Of a DNA stretch of 64,000 bases, positions 15,779 to 25,148 are shown one piece after another. Numbering within the stretch: position 1 is the first letter of the stretch; the number at the start of each line of letters is the position of its first letter. The position numbers were made by a program, and so were the translations under genes. The notes under the pieces were generated by a model that had not been told where the DNA came from, made no database searches, and saw nothing but the letters and a program-made list of their open reading frames with translations. Source of the stretch: NORP110 sp051251595 (GTDB lineage Bacteria > Pseudomonadota > Alphaproteobacteria > Rhodobacterales > Rhodobacteraceae); contig JBPOFA010000006.1 in the NCBI GenBank assembly GCA_051251595.1, forward strand, positions 124,001 to 188,000. Reading direction: 5' to 3'.

Positions 15779-16959
15779 CCCGCGACGCGCAAATCCTGCA
15801 ATCCATGGAAATGGTAGGTCTGGGCATATTGCGGGTCCTGCGCAAGGCGGAGGTTTGGTAACCTATTGAAAAGGATAGGCAATGATGCCTTCATTTCCAA
15901 CCTTGCCAAGGGGGCGCCGATGCAAAAATGGGTGCCCGCGCCAAAGCTGACATTGGTCTGGACGACCCTGTTTGGGTCAAACAGATTGGGGTTTTCCCAC
16001 CGCCCCGGGTCGCGGTTGGCTGCGGCCAAAAGGCAGGCAACTTTGGACCCTTTCTTGATAACATGCGGCCCGACCTCGATGTCTTCATAGGCCCATCTTT
16101 GGAACATATGCAGAGGCGGATCGAAGCGCAGGATTTCTTCGATTGTGTTGTCGATTTGGGGCGGCGTCACGGCGGTTTGGCCGTGCCCGTGGCGAAGCAT
16201 CGCATAAACACCATTGCCGATTGTGTGCACCGTTGCCTCATGCCCGGCGTTTAACAGCAGGATGCAGGTCGATATCAGTTCCGGCGTTGATAGTTTTTCA
16301 CCGTCTTCTTCGGCGGAGATAAGATGGGTGATCAGATCATCTGCGGGGCGATCGCGTCTGAAGTCGACATAGTCCTTCATGAAATTCGAAAAGGCCTGCG
16401 CCGCGCGGGCCGCCGCGATTTCATCCTCTTTGGTGCGGTTGGCCTGATACATTCCGACCATGGCGTGCGACCAGGTCAGCAAGTCGTCGCATCGCTCCTC
16501 GGGAATGCCGAGCATGCGCGCAATAATGATCACCGGAAGTTGTTGAGAAAACTCAGAAATCAGGTCGAAATCGCCCGGATCCACCTGGTCTAGCAGGTCA
16601 TTTGCCAGGTGCTGAATCTCTGGTTCCAGGTTTGCGATCCGGCGTGATGTAAAGGCGCGCAGGATCAGGCCGCGCAGCCGCGTGTGGCGTGGTGGTTCAA
16701 GCTCTAACAAAGAGTGGTCTTCGACGTCCCAGAACCCTTTTTGGTGGGGTGGCTTTTCTGGTGCCAGCCCGGGTGGGGCCTCTCTGCCGAACCGACGATC
16801 GCGCAGGATAGCCCAGACAGCGGAATAGGAGAGCGCGCATGGGACCTTGTATTCGTTCCAATAAAAGAGTGATTTTGCCTGTGCTCGGGCCTCTTCATAG
16901 AAGGGGTAGGGGTCTTGGACAAAACGGTCTTCGGTTGCGGTTTGCGAGAAACTCTTCAT
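15775..16959 (-). CDS. Cytochrome P450
   Basis: 394 residues. The haem loop FGAGTHFCIG puts the axial cysteine at about residue 346; the I-helix motif is LLNAGHEATV; the K-helix EEILRF has ExxR. These features resemble soluble bacterial class I P450s (CYP107-like by general appearance only). ATG at 16959 is preferred to the TTG at 16986. It stands alone: no redox partner is adjacent, and upstream is a 430-base gap. Substrate unknown. It is not a close copy of the P450 at 5.0 kb. Confidence 0.88.
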   Translation of the reverse strand: MKSFSQTATEDRFVQDPYPFYEEARAQAKSLFYWNEYKVPCALSYSAVWAILRDRRFGREAPPGLAPEKPPHQKGFWDVEDHSLLELEPPRHTRLRGLILRAFTSRRIANLEPEIQHLANDLLDQVDPGDFDLISEFSQQLPVIIIARMLGIPEERCDDLLTWSHAMVGMYQANRTKEDEIAAARAAQAFSNFMKDYVDFRRDRPADDLITHLISAEEDGEKLSTPELISTCILLLNAGHEATVHTIGNGVYAMLRHGHGQTAVTPPQIDNTIEEILRFDPPLHMFQRWAYEDIEVGPHVIKKGSKVACLLAAANRDPGRWENPNLFDPNRVVQTNVSFGAGTHFCIGAPLARLEMKASLPILFNRLPNLRLAQDPQYAQTYHFHGLQDLRVAG

Positions 16960-17389
16960 TTGTGTTTGCCTGGTGTTGCTAGCCAATGTCAGAACGTTGT
17001 ATTTCGCGGCTCAGCCAGAAGCGACATATTTGTGGGGCTCTGGGTGGCGTTGAGAGAACGGTCATCGTGGCCGATGCGGGCGGCTTGGAAAGGCGATGAT
17101 TGGGCTGGTGACGCATTTTTGACACGATTCGTTTGTGGTGAATCTTCTTGAAAATGTGTTTCCAAACGGCGTCACCGTGGAAACGAGTTGCCAGAAACGC
17201 CGCAAAACGCCTGAGTTGTCGTTATTTCACCGGGGTACATGGGAGGTTGTGTGCGATTTCGAAACAGTACGTGATCATTGTTGCGCAATGAGTATTTGTA
17301 ACTGTGACGGGATTTGGGTATAAAAATGGCAGGGAAATGACAATTAATGGCGAGCGTGCTAGGGTGCGTTAGGCAGATCGGGAAAGATT
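16960..17389. other. Intergenic region between P450 and VPLPA-CTERM gene
   Basis: 430 bases without a convincing gene. A 62-codon ORF at 17135-17323 has no ribosome site or family resemblance. A weak sigma-70-like pair, ATGACA (17337-17342), 17 bases, TAGGGT (17360-17365), stands before the 17390 gene. The rest holds nothing I can identify. Confidence 0.4.
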
Positions 17390-18052
17390 ATGAAGATTAA
17401 AATGCTCTTTGGTGCCGCAGCGATCGTTGCTGGTTCCGCGTTGGCAGCAGAAGCTGCGACGGCGAGTTTTGACCTGACACAAAGCCGCGCTGGTACGGTG
17501 CGTGGCAGCGTTGTGTCAACGGCTGGTTCTGAAAGCGTTGCGATTACGACCGCTCAATACCGCGGAAATCGCGTGTTTGAAAAACGAGCGGCTCGTGTGG
17601 TTGCACGTGGAAATGGGCTTGGTGTTAAGTCGAAGCGTGGTCGTGATGACAAGCGTATTGATGGTCGTGGCAAAGACGAAATGGCTGTTGTGAATTTCGG
17701 CAAATCCAAGACTTTGAAGTCGATTACGTTTAGCGGTGTTGGTAATAAGAAGAACGCAGTTTTTGATCTGTTCGTATATGATGACGCAACTCAAAAATGG
17801 CAGCGTGTTGCTTCTGGCCTGAACAAGGGCAGCAAAGGCAAGGGTACACATACCTTCACGTTCACGCAGGCATATACTGGGTCTCGTTTTGCGATTGGCG
17901 CGCGCGGTACACGTACAGCGTTTAACATCGTAAATATTGACGCAGATGACGGATACCAGCAGGTCTCAGCTGTTCCGCTTCCTGCCGGTGGTCTGTTGCT
18001 GTTGACTGGCTTGGCTGGTCTTGGTGTGGCACGTCGCAAAAAGCGCGCCTAA
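17390..18052 (+). CDS. VPLPA-CTERM sorting domain protein
   Basis: 220 residues. The N-terminal signal peptide (about residues 1-24, ending near AAEAA) sends it across the inner membrane. The C-terminus has the tripartite sorting signal of exosortase targets: VPLPAGG, a hydrophobic helix LLLLTGLAGLG and a basic tail ARRKKRA. The middle is a predicted beta-rich secreted domain with an unusually basic stretch at about residues 60-95 (many Arg/Lys/Gly) and a segment like PEP-CTERM beta-sandwich proteins (SITFSGVGNKKNAVFDLFVYDD). It should be processed by an exosortase encoded elsewhere and end up at the surface or in extracellular matrix. A terminator follows. Confidence 0.88.
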   Translation: MKIKMLFGAAAIVAGSALAAEAATASFDLTQSRAGTVRGSVVSTAGSESVAITTAQYRGNRVFEKRAARVVARGNGLGVKSKRGRDDKRIDGRGKDEMAVVNFGKSKTLKSITFSGVGNKKNAVFDLFVYDDATQKWQRVASGLNKGSKGKGTHTFTFTQAYTGSRFAIGARGTRTAFNIVNIDADDGYQQVSAVPLPAGGLLLLTGLAGLGVARRKKRA

Positions 18053-18084
18053 GCCTAAACAGTCTATTACAATTGAATTCGAAG

Positions 18085-18107
18085 AGAGCGGCCGATTTGG
18101 CCGCTCT
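18085..18107 (+). terminator. Terminator after VPLPA-CTERM gene
   Basis: A 9-bp stem, AGAGCGGCC with GGCCGCTCT, five-base loop and trailing TTT, 32 bases after the stop. Confidence 0.85.
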
Positions 18108-18277
18108 TTTTATGTGTGCCGATGTGGCTGCGGGCGAAACATCGGAGAGTCCGGGGCGTGTGGCCTAGGACATCACTTCATAAGTTTGAGAATTACAGAG
18201 GTCGGTTGAGCTGCGTAAAGCACGCCAAATGCCGAGGGTCGTCCTGTGCCTCAGACACATTGGATCGACGGTTTAAA

Positions 18278-18301
18278 AGCCCAGGCCAATTGACCTGGGC
18301 T
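18278..18301 (-). terminator. Terminator after mmsA
   Basis: An 8-bp stem, AGCCCAGG/CCTGGGCT, followed on the minus strand by TTT. It lies 15 bases past the mmsA stop. Confidence 0.75.
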
Positions 18302-18315
18302 GTTAATTGTTTGGG

Positions 18316-19815
18316 TTAATCCATTGCCTTGAAGTGGAATTCACCACCGTCTTTCAGGCCCGAAGGCCAACGGGCTGTGACTGTCTTTGTGCGTGTGTAG
18401 AATTTGAACGCATCCGGTCCGTGCTGGTTCAGGTCACCAAAACCGGATTTCTTCCAGCCACCAAACGTGTGGTAAGCCAAGGGAACAGGGATCGGAACGT
18501 TGATCCCGACCATGCCAATGTTAATGCGGCTGGCAAAGTCGCGGGCGGCATCACCATCCCGGGTGAAGATCGCAGTGCCGTTGCCATATTCATGATCCAT
18601 CGCATAAGACAGCGCTTCTTCGTATGTTTGTGCGCGGACCGTCGATAGAACAGGGCCAAAGATCTCTTTCTTATAGATGTCCATGTCGCGGGTCACGTGG
18701 TCGAACAGATGTGGCCCAACAAAGAACCCGTCTTCATACCCCTGCAAGCTAAAGCCACGGCCATCAACGACAAGTTTCGCACCTTGCTCGATACCGCTTT
18801 CAACCAAACGCCCAATGTTTTCCTTGGCCGCCGCCGTAACGACCGGACCATAGTCAATGTCGTCGCCAGCCGTGTATGGGCCGACTTTTAGATTTTCGAT
18901 ACGTGGGATCAGCTTTTCGATCAGCTTGTCCGCTGTCTCATCCCCAACAGGAACGGCAACCGAAATCGCCATGCAGCGTTCGCCGGCCGCGCCGTAACCC
19001 GCACCGATCAAAGCGTCAGCGGCCTGGTCCATATCCGCATCTGGCATAATGATCATGTGGTTCTTGGCACCACCAAAACACTGAACGCGTTTTCCGTTGG
19101 CGCAGCCGCGGGCGTAGATATATTCGGCAATAGGGGTGGATCCGACAAAACCAATGGCTTGGATGGTTTCGTTGTCAAGGATCGCATCAACAGCACCTTT
19201 GTCGCCATTGACCACCTGCAACACACCGTCGGGCAGCCCTGCTTCCTGCAAGAGTTCCGCAAGCATCAGCGGAACGGATGGGTCCCGCTCTGATGGTTTT
19301 AGAATATAGGCGTTTCCGCAAGCCAGGGCTGGTGCCATTTTCCACATTGGGATCATGGCCGGGAAGTTGAACGGGGTAATCCCGGCAACAACACCCAAGG
19401 CCTGGCGCATGGAATACATATCGATGCCGGGGCCCGCGTTGTCGGTGTATTCGCCTTTCAGCAGATGCGGCGCGCCGATGCAGAATTCCACAACTTCCAA
19501 CCCACGTTGAACATCGCCTTTGGCGTCTGGGATGGTCTTGCCGTGTTCACGGCTCAGCGCTTCGGCAAGCTTATCCATGTCACGGTTCAACAGGCGCACA
19601 AATTCCATCATCACGCGCGCGCGGCGCTGTGGGTTTGTTGCGGCCCAACCGACCTGAGCTTCGGCCGCGCTGGCGACCGCTGCATCCAGCTCTTCTACAC
19701 TGGCAAGCGGCACCTTGGCCTGAACTTCCCCAGTTGCCGGGTTGAAGACATCGGCAAACCGGCCGGATGTCCCTTTGACATGTTTGCCGTTAATAAAGTG
19801 AGTGAGTTCTTGCAT
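18316..19815 (-). CDS. mmsA: Methylmalonate-semialdehyde dehydrogenase (acylating)
   Basis: 499 residues, full length. It oxidises malonate or methylmalonate semialdehyde with CoA and NAD+ to acetyl- or propionyl-CoA, in valine, myo-inositol and beta-alanine breakdown. The catalytic cysteine sits in GAAGERCMAIS; family-specific FGGAKNHMIIMPDAD and ITPFNFPAMIPMW are present. It is monocistronic here, with no mmsB or acyl-CoA dehydrogenase beside it, so pathway partners lie elsewhere. The divergent CBS-domain gene shares its upstream region. Confidence 0.93.
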   Translation of the reverse strand: MQELTHFINGKHVKGTSGRFADVFNPATGEVQAKVPLASVEELDAAVASAAEAQVGWAATNPQRRARVMMEFVRLLNRDMDKLAEALSREHGKTIPDAKGDVQRGLEVVEFCIGAPHLLKGEYTDNAGPGIDMYSMRQALGVVAGITPFNFPAMIPMWKMAPALACGNAYILKPSERDPSVPLMLAELLQEAGLPDGVLQVVNGDKGAVDAILDNETIQAIGFVGSTPIAEYIYARGCANGKRVQCFGGAKNHMIIMPDADMDQAADALIGAGYGAAGERCMAISVAVPVGDETADKLIEKLIPRIENLKVGPYTAGDDIDYGPVVTAAAKENIGRLVESGIEQGAKLVVDGRGFSLQGYEDGFFVGPHLFDHVTRDMDIYKKEIFGPVLSTVRAQTYEEALSYAMDHEYGNGTAIFTRDGDAARDFASRINIGMVGINVPIPVPLAYHTFGGWKKSGFGDLNQHGPDAFKFYTRTKTVTARWPSGLKDGGEFHFKAMD

Positions 19816-20006
19816 GAAAATTCTCCATTGATTGGGGGCACTCTATCGCCGGGACTGCAAAGCTAAAAGAGTCTTTTTGTAACCGGTTGCAACAAATGAG
19901 AATAGTTCAACGTCGGTAGCGCTATCATCCGGCGCGGCGCTTGACAGGTTGCAGGGTCAGCGGTCACGCTAGGGATATAGCAAAAATATAAGGGAGGAAC
20001 CAACGC

Positions 20007-20441
20007 ATGCTGGTACATCAAATCCTGAAAGAAAAGTCAGACAATACTGTCGTGACCGTCAAGCCGGGGACATCCATGGTTGATGTCGTGGCGCTGCTGT
20101 CCAAAAAACGGATCGGTGCTGTTATCGTTTCGGCTGATGGGTACAAAGCCAATGGCATCGTGTCAGAGCGCGATATTGTTCGGGAACTTGGAAGCCGTGG
20201 GCAAGGGTGTCTGAGCGATACGGTCGATAATATCATGACGTCCAAACTGATCACCTGCACAAGAGACGAGTCCGCTGTGGGCGTGCTTGAGAAAATGACA
20301 GCGGGTCGTTTCCGTCACATGCCGGTCGTTGAAGGTGGCAAAATGATGGGGCTGATTTCCATCGGCGACGTCGTCAAAGCCCGATTGTCAGAGCTTGCAA
20401 TGGAAAAAGACGCGTTGGAAGGGATGATTATGGGGCACTAA
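20007..20441 (+). CDS. CBS domain protein
   Basis: 144 residues made of two CBS motifs (about 10-60 and 75-125; GIVSERDIVR and GLISIGDVV are the typical ends). Stand-alone CBS pairs bind adenosine nucleotides or NAD and act as energy sensors for partner proteins. GGGAGGAACC before ATG 20007 gives a clear start, and a TTGACA -35 candidate is at 19941-19946. The partner cannot be told from context, as the neighbours are mmsA and coaD. Confidence 0.9.
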   Translation: MLVHQILKEKSDNTVVTVKPGTSMVDVVALLSKKRIGAVIVSADGYKANGIVSERDIVRELGSRGQGCLSDTVDNIMTSKLITCTRDESAVGVLEKMTAGRFRHMPVVEGGKMMGLISIGDVVKARLSELAMEKDALEGMIMGH

Positions 20442-20499
20442 CGCCTTGTATTCTCCGATGAAATATCGTTGCGTGTCGTGGTTATAGGGGGGACGCGGC

Positions 20500-20991
20500 A
20501 TGCGCACTGGACTTTATCCCGGAACTTTTGATCCGGTCACACTTGGGCATTTGGATATCATGCATCGCGCTGCTGTCCTGGTGGATCGCCTTGTGATCGG
20601 GGTTGCGATCAATCGGGCCAAGGGCCCTTTGTTTGATCTGGATGAACGCGTCGCCATGATAGAGGCCGAATGCGCCGCAGTTTCGGATGCGACAGGAACA
20701 GAGTTTGTGGTGCATCCGTTCGACAATCTTTTGATTGATTGCGCCCATGATGTGAATGCGAATGTAATTGTGCGCGGGCTGCGGGCTGTTGCTGATTTTG
20801 AATATGAATACCAAATGGTTGGCATGAACCGGGCCTTGGATTCATCGATTGAGACAGTGTTCCTTATGGCCGAGGCGCGTCATCAGGCCATTGCGTCCAA
20901 ACTGGTCAAAGAAATCGCCCGGCTTGGGGGGGATGTGTCGAAATTCGTCACACCTCCGGTCAAGGACGCGTTGATCCGGAAGTTCAGTTAA
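20500..20991 (+). CDS. coaD: Phosphopantetheine adenylyltransferase
   Basis: 163 residues. It transfers AMP from ATP to 4'-phosphopantetheine, the penultimate step of CoA synthesis. The nucleotidyltransferase motif GTFDPVTLGHLD (residues 9-20, T/HxGH type) and the C-terminal EYQMVGMNR are diagnostic. A purine-rich GGGGGGA precedes ATG 20500. It is followed by a bidirectional terminator shared with gap. Confidence 0.95.
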   Translation: MRTGLYPGTFDPVTLGHLDIMHRAAVLVDRLVIGVAINRAKGPLFDLDERVAMIEAECAAVSDATGTEFVVHPFDNLLIDCAHDVNANVIVRGLRAVADFEYEYQMVGMNRALDSSIETVFLMAEARHQAIASKLVKEIARLGGDVSKFVTPPVKDALIRKFS

Positions 20992-20994
20992 ACA

Positions 20995-21020
20995 AAAGGC
21001 GGACCAACTGGCCCGCCTTT
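20995..21020. terminator. Bidirectional terminator between coaD and gap
   Basis: An 8-bp stem, AAAGGCGG/CCGCCTTT, with a ten-base loop and T-rich flank (GTTTT) to the right, A-rich to the left. Confidence 0.8.
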
Positions 21021-21048
21021 GTTTTCGTCAATTCTTGAGCAATCAGGC

Positions 21049-22050
21049 TTAGATCAGTTTGCCCATTGCAACCGCTGTGTCTGCCATGCGGTTGGAGAAG
21101 CCCCATTCATTGTCGTACCAGCTGAGGATACGAACAAAGTTGCCCGGCAGAACCTTGGTCTGGTCGGGGGCAAATGTGGATGAGGCAGGGTTGTGGTTGT
21201 AGTCACTGGACACAAGCGGGCGGTCTTCATAGCCAAGCACGCCTTTCAATGGTCCATTTGCCATGGCTTCCATCGTCTCGTTGATTTCTTCAACAGTGAC
21301 GGTTTTGTCCAGAACAACAGTCAGGTCCACACAGCTCACATTCGGTGTTGGAACCCGAATAGAGGAGCCGTCCAATTTGCCCATCAGTTCTGGCAGAACC
21401 AGACCAAGAGCTTTGGCCGCACCCGTTGAAGTTGGGATCATGCTTAGCGCCGCCGCACGTGCGCGATAGAGATCGCTGTGCATTGTGTCCAGCGTTGGCT
21501 GGTCGCCCGTGTAGCTGTGGATCGTGGTCATGAAACCGGTTTGAATGCCGAAGGCGTCGTTTAGAACCTTGGCAACCGGGGCCAGACAGTTGGTTGTGCA
21601 TGACCCGTTCGAGACGACCAGATCGTCGCCTGTCAGGATGTCATCGTTTACACCGTAAACAATTGTCTTATCTGCGCCAGCTGAAGGGGCAGAGACCAAC
21701 ACACGGCTTGCGCCATTTTCCAGGTGGATCTTTGCTTTTTCCTTGGCGGTGAAGATACCGGTACATTCCAGAACGATATCGACATCACCCCAAGGCAATT
21801 CGGCAGGGTTGCGCAGGGCGGAAACCGCAATCGGTCCGCGGCCAACGTCGATGGTCGTTTCGGTCGTTGTCACATCGGCAGGGAAACGGCCATGCACGCT
21901 GTCAAATTGCAGCAGATGTGCGTTGGTCTCAACCGGGCCCAGATCGTTAATCGCGACGACTTCGATGTCGGTGCGTCCAGATTCTACAATGGCGCGCAGA
22001 ACGTTCCGTCCGATCCGACCGAACCCGTTGATTGCCACTTTTACGGCCAT
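21049..22050 (-). CDS. gap: Glyceraldehyde-3-phosphate dehydrogenase, type I
   Basis: 333 residues. Rossmann motif INGFGRIGRN at 7-16; catalytic cysteine C151 in SNGSCTTNCLAP; H178-type histidine in TTIHSYTGDQ. It converts glyceraldehyde 3-phosphate to 1,3-bisphosphoglycerate with NAD+. It follows tkt and a small membrane-protein gene on the same strand, an arrangement common in Rhodobacterales that groups central carbon genes. Confidence 0.96.
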   Translation of the reverse strand: MAVKVAINGFGRIGRNVLRAIVESGRTDIEVVAINDLGPVETNAHLLQFDSVHGRFPADVTTTETTIDVGRGPIAVSALRNPAELPWGDVDIVLECTGIFTAKEKAKIHLENGASRVLVSAPSAGADKTIVYGVNDDILTGDDLVVSNGSCTTNCLAPVAKVLNDAFGIQTGFMTTIHSYTGDQPTLDTMHSDLYRARAAALSMIPTSTGAAKALGLVLPELMGKLDGSSIRVPTPNVSCVDLTVVLDKTVTVEEINETMEAMANGPLKGVLGYEDRPLVSSDYNHNPASSTFAPDQTKVLPGNFVRILSWYDNEWGFSNRMADTAVAMGKLI

Positions 22051-22157
22051 ATTAACAACTCCTTAAATTTCATGGTGATCAGACATTTTCTGTCTAAAGC
22101 TTTGTTACGGCTAACATGTGCATTTGCAGCGAAACGTCAACCGCGAATTCACCGCTC

Positions 22158-22301
22158 TCAGCGCCAGAACTTGACCCAATCAATGAGATTGACGAATTTC
22201 CGCGCCCAAAACAAAGTTGTTTGGCCGTCGCGCAGCTCATAATCTGCGAAAAGCAGTCCAATCAGGATTACGGCCAAGGCGATTGCAATACGATTTGTCA
22301 T
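22158..22301 (-). CDS. Small single-pass membrane protein between tkt and gap
   Basis: 47 residues from ATG 22301 (MTNRIAIALAVILIGLLFAD). Residues 4-20 form one membrane helix; the tail ends FWARKFVNLIDWVKFWR, amphipathic and rich in aromatic residues. No named family, though the position upstream of gap is one where I recall small membrane ORFs in relatives. The ribosome site is weak (AAGAG). Topology and role unknown. Confidence 0.6.
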   Translation of the reverse strand: MTNRIAIALAVILIGLLFADYELRDGQTTLFWARKFVNLIDWVKFWR

Positions 22302-22448
22302 AATGCTCTTGTAGGGGCAAAGCGGCCAGACGCACAACCAACGCCCTTTCAGAAGGGCCTGGATCGGCGGGAACATGGGCCGGTTGGCCCGAAATCCCCC
22401 GGCAACGCAGTCTGGGCCGCCGGGGAGGTTTGATGTTTAGCGCAGGCG

Positions 22449-24464
22449 TTAAAGCAGGTCGCGAACCTTGTCTGCCGCTGCTTGCGCCGTGATGCCGAAT
22501 TTTTCGTAGAGCGTCGGGGCAGGGGCCGAGGCCCCGAAACCTTCCATGCCGATGAATGCGGCTTTGGCTTCGCGGCCGCGTTCGCCCAGCAGGATGCCAT
22601 CCCAGCCTGTGCGAACACCTGCTTCGATCCCGACCCGAACCGGCCCTGCGGGAAGAACCCGGCGACGATAGGTGAGGTCTTGCTGTGCGAACAGTTCCAT
22701 ACACGGCATGGAAACGACGCGCGTTCCGATGCCTTCAGCCTGCAAGATGTCGCGGGCTTCCATGGCAAGGGACACTTCTGATCCGGTAGCGATCAAAATG
22801 GCCTGACGTTTGCCTTCGGCCTCTGCCAGAACATAGCCGCCCATAGCGGTCATGTTCTTGTTTTTATGCTCTACCCGCACGGTTGGCAGGCCTTGGCGGG
22901 ACAGGGCCAGAACCGATGGCGCATCTTTCGATGTGACCGCGATTTCCCAGGCTTCTGCCGTTTCGACCGTGTCGGCGGGGCGGAAGGTCATGGTGTTCGG
23001 GGTCGCGCGGCAGATGGCCAGATGTTCAACCGGCTGGTGTGTTGGGCCGTCTTCGCCCAGGCCAATGCTGTCATGGGTCATGACAAACACCGTTGGAATT
23101 TTCATCAATGCGGCCAGGCGCATAGAGGGGCGTGCATAGTCGGTGAAACAAAAGAATGTTCCGCCGTAAGGGCGAATGCCACCATGCAGGACCATTCCGT
23201 TCATGGCTGCAGCCATCCCGTGTTCGCGCACACCGTAATAGATATAGCGGCCTTTGCGATTGTCTATGTCAAAGATCCCCAGATCTGCCGTCAACGTGTT
23301 GTTGGACCCTGTCAGATCCGCAGAACCGCCAACGGTTTCGGGCATGATCGGGTTGATCACGTCCAACGCCATTTCGCTGGACTTACGGGTTGCAACCTTT
23401 GGTTTTTCTTCAGATGCAGAGCGTTTGAAAGCCTTGATCGCTGCAGACAGCTTTTTCGGGGCTTCCAGATCATAAGCGCGGTTGAACTGGTTCTGTTTGT
23501 TCTGCGAAACGCTGGCAAAGCGTTCTGTCCATTGGCTGAAGGCTTCGGCGCCACGGGCCCCGATTTCGGCCCAGCCTTTTGCAACATCAGCAGGGATTTC
23601 GAAAGGCTCTGCGGTCCAGCCATATGTCTTGCGCGTGTCCGCGATCAGCTGCGCATCTGTCAGAGCGCCGTGACCTTTTGATGTGTCCTGAGCTGAGGAC
23701 CCAAAGGCAATATGCGTTTTGCAAGCAATCATCGATGGTTTGCCGGCTTTTTTGGCGGCGGTGATCGCGGCGTCAATAGCCTCTGGATCGTGGCCGTCGA
23801 CTTCTTGCACGTGCCAGCCTGCAGATTTGAAGCGCATGATTTGGTCTGTGCGGTCGGACACATCAACCGGCCCGTCAATCGTGATGCCGTTGTCGTCCCA
23901 AAGCACAACCAGGCGGGACAGGGCGTGACGCCCGGCCAGTGTAATCGCCTCTTGGCTGACACCTTCCATCAGGCAACCATCGCCGGCAATCACATAAGTG
24001 TAGTGGTCGACGATTTTCTTGCCGTATTGCGCACGCTGAATTTCCTCGGCCATGGCAAACCCGACAGAGTTGGCGATCCCTTGGCCAAGCGGGCCAGTGG
24101 TGGTTTCGATGCCACGGGCATGTCCGTATTCAGGGTGCCCGGCCGTGCGTGCGCCCCATTGGCGGAAATTCCGGATCTGTTCAATTGGAAGGTCTTCGTA
24201 ACCTGTAAGGTGCAACAGCGAATAGATCAGCATGGATCCGTGGCCCGCCGACAGGATGAACCGATCGCGGTCCGGCCAATCAGGGTTCTTTGGATCAAAC
24301 TTCAGGTGCTTTTCAAAAAGCACGGTCGCAACGTCAGCCATCCCCATAGGCATGCCTGAGTGACCAGAGTTCGCTGCCGCTACCGCATCAAGGGTCAGCA
24401 TGCGAATTGCGCAGGCCTTCATCCAATGATCAGGGTGCTCTTTGCGTAATGTTGCGATATCCAC
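22449..24464 (-). CDS. tkt: Transketolase
   Basis: 671 residues from GTG 24464. GGAGGAAG lies about six bases before this GTG, which is the only start with a proper ribosome site; a TTG further up would add six residues. TPP-binding GDGCLMEGVSQEA with the downstream N-x(2-3)-T element, HSGMPMG near the N-terminus and the catalytic region YGVREHGMAAAMNG are all seen. It moves two-carbon units between sugar phosphates in the pentose phosphate pathway. Probably cotranscribed with the small membrane gene and gap. Confidence 0.95.
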   Translation of the reverse strand: MDIATLRKEHPDHWMKACAIRMLTLDAVAAANSGHSGMPMGMADVATVLFEKHLKFDPKNPDWPDRDRFILSAGHGSMLIYSLLHLTGYEDLPIEQIRNFRQWGARTAGHPEYGHARGIETTTGPLGQGIANSVGFAMAEEIQRAQYGKKIVDHYTYVIAGDGCLMEGVSQEAITLAGRHALSRLVVLWDDNGITIDGPVDVSDRTDQIMRFKSAGWHVQEVDGHDPEAIDAAITAAKKAGKPSMIACKTHIAFGSSAQDTSKGHGALTDAQLIADTRKTYGWTAEPFEIPADVAKGWAEIGARGAEAFSQWTERFASVSQNKQNQFNRAYDLEAPKKLSAAIKAFKRSASEEKPKVATRKSSEMALDVINPIMPETVGGSADLTGSNNTLTADLGIFDIDNRKGRYIYYGVREHGMAAAMNGMVLHGGIRPYGGTFFCFTDYARPSMRLAALMKIPTVFVMTHDSIGLGEDGPTHQPVEHLAICRATPNTMTFRPADTVETAEAWEIAVTSKDAPSVLALSRQGLPTVRVEHKNKNMTAMGGYVLAEAEGKRQAILIATGSEVSLAMEARDILQAEGIGTRVVSMPCMELFAQQDLTYRRRVLPAGPVRVGIEAGVRTGWDGILLGERGREAKAAFIGMEGFGASAPAPTLYEKFGITAQAAADKVRDLL

Positions 24465-24656
24465 GTGCGTCTTCCTCCACAATCAAAAACTTGAAAGGTT
24501 GATAGCACCGATGACGTGAAGTTCAAGCGATCTGACGGTTTCAGGCGATTTTCAATCATTTTGGCCGGATTCCGCTGTTTGGCTTGACTTTGCTGGTCCG
24601 GCTCAGGAATTTAAGGGCAACTTGAACAAAAAAAGATTCTGGGGGCATCAGTCAGA

Positions 24657-25148
24657 ATGACCGACGTTATTGCGCTTGAACAACGAATTACGATTGCGTT
24701 GGACCGTATTGGCAACGGGCTGGGTCGTCTCAGCCAGCCATCCCCGGAACCAGCTGCCGCAGATCCGGACGAAGTTGCAGCCCTGCAGGCCGCGCTTGAA
24801 GGCGAACGGGTTGCCAATGCCCAACTGGAAGAGCGCGTAAAAGCGATCAAGGTGAAACAGGAATCCGTGGTGCACACGCTCGAGGCCGAAGTCACCAATC
24901 TTCGGCAGCAATTGTCTGAACGCAATGCTGCTGTTGAACAGCTGAAATCGGTGAACGGCGCCTTGCGGGACAACAACAAGGCCCTGCGAGAGGCAAATGC
25001 CCAAGGTCTTGGAGATGTGGATTTGATCAACAATGGCATGGTGGCCGAATTGGAAGCCTTGCGGACAACGCAAGAAAGCGACCGGGCAGAGCTAGAGTCT
25101 ATTCTGGTTGAACTGAAACCTTTGGTGGAAGGAAATTCCAATGCCTGA
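24657..25148 (+). CDS. Coiled-coil protein coupled to ZapA (ZauP-like candidate)
   Basis: 163 residues. After 25 residues it is almost entirely a predicted coiled coil (about 38-150) with no membrane segment. Its last eight bases overlap the start of zapA, so the two are translationally coupled. In Caulobacter a coiled-coil protein, ZauP, is encoded with ZapA and acts with it at the FtsZ ring; this gene has the same size class and position. The match rests on context and architecture, not on recognised motifs. A mainly coiled-coil sequence will resemble many unrelated proteins. Confidence 0.7.
   Translation: MTDVIALEQRITIALDRIGNGLGRLSQPSPEPAAADPDEVAALQAALEGERVANAQLEERVKAIKVKQESVVHTLEAEVTNLRQQLSERNAAVEQLKSVNGALRDNNKALREANAQGLGDVDLINNGMVAELEALRTTQESDRAELESILVELKPLVEGNSNA

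Noticed and set aside
17135..17323. 62-codon ORF upstream of the VPLPA-CTERM gene
   Set aside because: No ribosome site, no family resemblance, irregular codon use; ends just before the next gene's promoter region.
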